DNA of 64,000 nucleotides from CAWKOH01 sp963851245 (lineage in GTDB: Bacteria > Actinomycetota > Acidimicrobiia > Acidimicrobiales > Palsa-688). Below are positions 61,941 through 64,000 of this stretch, in pieces. Within the stretch, counting starts at the first letter, position 1. Each line of letters starts with the position of its first letter. The position numbers were made by a program, and so were the translations under genes. Location: the NCBI GenBank assembly GCA_963851245.1, contig CAWKOH010000001.1, positions 496,001-560,000 of the forward strand, read 5' to 3'. Below the pieces are notes generated by a model. That model was given only the letters and a program-made list of their open reading frames with translations, did not search any database and was not told the origin of the DNA.

Positions 61941-61991
61941 CGACATCGATATCGAACTATGCTTGACAAATCTAGCGGTGCGTGTACCTAA
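61941..61991 (+). promoter_or_regulatory. Promoter of the phasin-like gene with a tandem-hexamer element
   Basis: TTGACA at 61963-61968 is a consensus -35; the -10 would be TACCTA at 61985-61990 with a 16-base spacer. CGACATCGATATCGAAC (GACATC-GATATC) at 61941-61957 lies directly upstream of the -35. An inverted repeat CCTAATG (61987-61993) with CATTAGG (62013-62019) lies around the transcription start and could form a 5' leader hairpin or operator. Confidence 0.6.
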
Positions 61992-62036
61992 TGGGGGCGT
62001 ACCCCCCACACTCATTAGGGAAAGAGGAAGAGCACA

Positions 62037-62273
62037 ATGGCAACCGCCACCAGGCCCAAGGCCCCCACCACCACGAAGGCTGCGAATGGCAGCGAGGCCA
62101 GTACGGACCCGGCCTCTCTAGTGTAGTCGTACTTTGCGTTCCGCGGCTCGATACTTGCCAAGCAAGAGGCGCTCGCGCTCTCCGCTCTCGAGCGCGCGCC
62201 GAAGTCCTTCAAGGCGCCCGCCTTCGACAAGGCGCCCAAGCTGTTCAAGCTGCCGACCTTCGGCGCGAAGTAG
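62037..62273 (+). pseudogene. Phasin-like short protein with an in-frame amber codon
   Basis: From the ATG at 62037 (GAGGAAG upstream) the frame reads MATATRPKAPTTTKAANGSE to SLV, then TAG at 62124-62126 (codon 30), then SYFAFRGSILAKQEALALSA and APKSFKAPAFDKAPKLFKLP to a second stop at 62271. Restored length is 77 residues plus the amber position. The Lys/Ala/Pro composition and amphipathic helix suggest a granule- or droplet-binding phasin-like or PAP2-type tail, but no family was identified. It directly precedes an XRE regulator. The amber may be a mutation, an error, or evidence that only a 29-residue peptide is made. Confidence 0.5.
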
Positions 62274-62292
62274 AGCGCGGCACGGCAGGGAC

Positions 62293-62646
62293 ATGGCGAC
62301 GACTGTCGACGAGCCGGCGGCGACCTTCGGAGCGTTCGTCCGCGCTCGTCGAAAGCTCGCTCGCCTGTCGCTGCGCCAACTGGCTGACCAGGCGAAAATC
62401 TCGAACCCGTACCTGAGCCAGCTCGAGCGCGGGCTCCATCGGCCCTCGCTCGCTGTCGTGCAATCGCTGGCCGATGCTCTGGGCGTCTCGATCTCAACGC
62501 TGCTCGGCTGCGCCGGCGTCCGGCTCGACGCGCACGGCCGCACTACCTCGGAGGCGATCCTGAGCGACGACCGCCTCTCCGACGTGCAGCGCACCGCGCT
62601 CGTCCAGACCTATTTCGCGATGGTCGGCGAAACTGTCGGGTCGTGA
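62293..62646 (+). CDS. XRE family (helix-turn-helix) regulator
   Basis: The 117-residue protein has an XRE domain: FGAFVRARRKLARLSLRQLA, then KISNPYLSQLERGLHRPSLA and SLADALGVSISTLL. The C-terminal part ends in a short helix DVQRTALVQTYFAMVGE. The ATG at 62293 is preferred; an upstream frame overlaps the phasin-like gene in another phase. It is 19 bases downstream of that gene. In storage-granule loci a small regulator often senses free polymer or lipid and represses phasin synthesis; a similar role is possible here. Confidence 0.85.
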   Translation: MATTVDEPAATFGAFVRARRKLARLSLRQLADQAKISNPYLSQLERGLHRPSLAVVQSLADALGVSISTLLGCAGVRLDAHGRTTSEAILSDDRLSDVQRTALVQTYFAMVGETVGS

Positions 62647-63145
62647 CGCGACGGGGCATTTTCAGCCGATCGCGACGGTATCCAGATATGCGCTCATAGG
62701 CTCGACATCGTCGCCGACCTCGGCTGTCGATACCGGCTTGGCGGTAAACGGCTGGCAGGGTAACCAGCGGCCACGTCGGTCCCCTCGTTGCCGGCCACGA
62801 GAATGCGCCGGTCGGGTTGGTCTGGGTCGCGGAGGACGTTGTGGCTGCTTGGTGGCCGCTGCTGATGCGCCGTTGAGGGCTTCGTGGGGTCTGGCGGAGG
62901 GGCGAACGCTGGGTGCAACAAAGAGGACCCCGCGACACGTGGCAGGCGACCGCGATCGAGGCGACAGCCGGCTCGGTGAACTGCCAGTTCCCCCGTTGTC
63001 GCCGTTGAGCGTGATCCTGTCGCGGTTGAGTCGACGCTGACGCCGGCGAGTCCGGCCAACCACACTAATAGCATCTCCCGTTGGCGGTTGTCGCGATCAC
63101 CGCGGGTTCGCCCCCTGCGAATTGAGCACTTCGGCCCCGTGCGGT
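62647..63145. other. Intergenic region without a recognised gene
   Basis: About 500 bases between the XRE gene and the convergent ROK gene. Several Arg/Pro/Ser-rich frames cross it on both strands, the longest on the minus strand, but none has family features or a clear ribosome binding site. It may contain degenerate coding DNA. Confidence 0.45.
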
Positions 63146-64000
63146 TCAGGCAAAGGCGCCATCGTTCGCCAACGCGCGCTGCACCACGGACGCTGCGGCG
63201 CCCTTGACCGCGGCATCGGCGCCGGTACGTGCTGCCCGCACGGCGAGGACGCGTGCCTCCGAGGCCAGCACCCGTCGTTCGAGCTCTATGCGAATGGTTG
63301 GGGCGATCGCATCGAACACGAGCGCATACACCCCGCCGAGTATCACGGTGGGCACGTCGACGATGTTGAGTGTGCTCGCCAGACCGGTACCGAGGGCCGC
63401 CCCGCCGGAAGCTACGGCTTCGAGGGAGCGGGCCCGACCGGCTCGAACGGCCCTGACTAGCGCTTCCACAGTCGGCGAATCGCTGGCGGCGAGCAGCGCC
63501 TCCTGGCCTGCATATTGTTCGACGCAGCCACGGCCGCCACACCCGCAGGGACGCCCCTCCCGCTCGATGGAGACATGGCCGAGCTCGCCGGCCATTCCGC
63601 CTACGCCGCGGAACAACTCGCCGGCGATCACGATGCCCGACCCGACGCCGATCTCACCGGTTACGTACACGAAGCTTTGCTCTGCGGCGGGCTCGTAGAG
63701 TTCGGCAAGGGCCGCCAGGTTGGCTTCGTTGTCGACTGTCAACGTCTGCTCCGGCTGGCCGAGGGCGATCGCCAGGGCTTCCGTGAGGTTTACGCCGGAT
63801 AGAATGGGAAGGTTGGGCGCCCGCAGCACCGTGCCACTGCTGTCGACCACGCCCGCCACGGCCAGACCGGTGCCCAGCACTCTTCCCGTTGGTCGGGTCA
63901 CCGCTCGCCATGCGGTGGTGAGCTGCTGGACGACGTCGTGAAGCGGTAATGTTCTGATATCGAGGTCGGCACGGTGGGTGGCGACTTCCTGGCCAGCCAG
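63146..64000 (-). CDS. ROK family protein (regulator or sugar kinase), 5' end outside the window
   Basis: The visible 284 codons encode the sugar-kinase-like part of a ROK protein: VLGTGLAVAGVVDSSG, LTVDNEANLAALAELY, VTGEIGVGSGIVIAGELFRG, GMAGELGHVS and the zinc motif CGCGGRGCVEQYAG. Upstream of these the frame stays open to the right edge (ATHRADLDIRTLPLHDVVQQ), so the start and probably an N-terminal winged helix lie outside. With the helix it would be a NagC/XylR-type repressor; without it a glucokinase. The stop at 63146 is intact. Confidence 0.85.
   Translation of the reverse strand: MAGQEVATHRADLDIRTLPLHDVVQQLTTAWRAVTRPTGRVLGTGLAVAGVVDSSGTVLRAPNLPILSGVNLTEALAIALGQPEQTLTVDNEANLAALAELYEPAAEQSFVYVTGEIGVGSGIVIAGELFRGVGGMAGELGHVSIEREGRPCGCGGRGCVEQYAGQEALLAASDSPTVEALVRAVRAGRARSLEAVASGGAALGTGLASTLNIVDVPTVILGGVYALVFDAIAPTIRIELERRVLASEARVLAVRAARTGADAAVKGAAASVVQRALANDGAFA

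Noticed and set aside
22198..62126. Genetic recoding of TAG as a sense codon to explain the two amber-interrupted genes
   Set aside because: TAG is used as the normal stop of several intact genes here (for example the DUF6295-like gene at 11508-11510), and neighbouring genes are decayed in other ways, so simple nonsense mutation or error is more likely.
62694..63542. Long minus-strand frame between the XRE and ROK genes
   Set aside because: It overlaps the ROK gene in another phase, is rich in Arg, Pro and Ser, and shows no recognisable motif.
63945..63960. GATATC-GAGGTC near the right edge
   Set aside because: It falls inside the open ROK gene (residues ADLDIRT), not in a promoter.
1..64000. 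CRISPR arrays, tRNA or rRNA genes, replication origins, complete insertion sequences
   Set aside because: No regularly spaced repeats, cloverleaf-forming segments, rRNA-like sequence or DnaA-box clusters were recognised by reading; a covariance-model search would be needed to exclude small RNAs.

Overview
The window is high-GC DNA with dense, overlapping, operon-like genes and frequent GTG/TTG starts. The gene content is DrrAB-type exporter, DUF222-HNH protein under an actinobacterial LexA box, F420-type luciferase-like oxidoreductases, WS/DGAT wax-ester/triacylglycerol synthases, and many fatty-acid/steroid-type acyl-CoA enzymes. This points to an actinobacterium. An Acidimicrobiia-like or mycobacteria-like lipid metaboliser is a reasonable guess, but it is inference from gene content only.

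Region 1 (1-13.5 kb) is mostly housekeeping and stress: aldo/keto reductase, CYTH protein, TetR divergent from a DrrAB-like ABC exporter, a frameshifted pyridoxamine-phosphate-oxidase-like gene, an OmpR/EnvZ-type two-component pair, a secreted protein plus lipoprotein pair, a MarR-MFS-dienelactone hydrolase-small protein operon with a doubled palindromic operator, an SOS-controlled HNH protein and a MazEF toxin-antitoxin pair.

Region 2 (14-46 kb) is an accessory catabolic region. It holds acyl-CoA synthetases, acyl-CoA dehydrogenases (one fused double-domain protein and one adjacent pair), crotonases, thiolases with a DUF35 partner, SDRs, NTF2-like and EthD-like proteins, amidohydrolases, a P450, a luciferase-like oxidoreductase and their regulators. 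It suggests activation and beta-oxidation-like shortening of a hydrophobic carboxylic acid; the substrate cannot be read from the sequence. The region is heavily eroded: an IS3 remnant, thiolase with an in-frame amber codon, DUF35 with two frameshifts, an acyl-CoA synthetase with its centre deleted, and fragments of Baeyer-Villiger monooxygenase, xanthine-dehydrogenase-like, MBL-fold and luciferase-like genes.

Region 3 (46.2-50 kb) contains a near-identical second copy of the EthD-like/NTF2-like/SDR cassette whose other copy lies at 16.3-17.7 kb.

Region 4 (50-62.7 kb) is a long minus-strand storage-lipid operon (small-molecule kinase, WS/DGAT, HAD-PlsC fusion, acyl-CoA synthetase, WS/DGAT, PlsB, alpha/beta hydrolase, decayed second kinase), with a phasin-like reading frame and an XRE regulator just beyond. 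The window ends inside a ROK-family gene.

The most interesting signal is not a gene. A tandem hexamer motif (repeats of GATRTC/GAYATC in register) recurs in front of the catabolic operons, the duplicated cassette, the storage-lipid operon and the phasin-like gene. It looks like the operator of one uncharacterised lipid regulon spanning about 47 kb.
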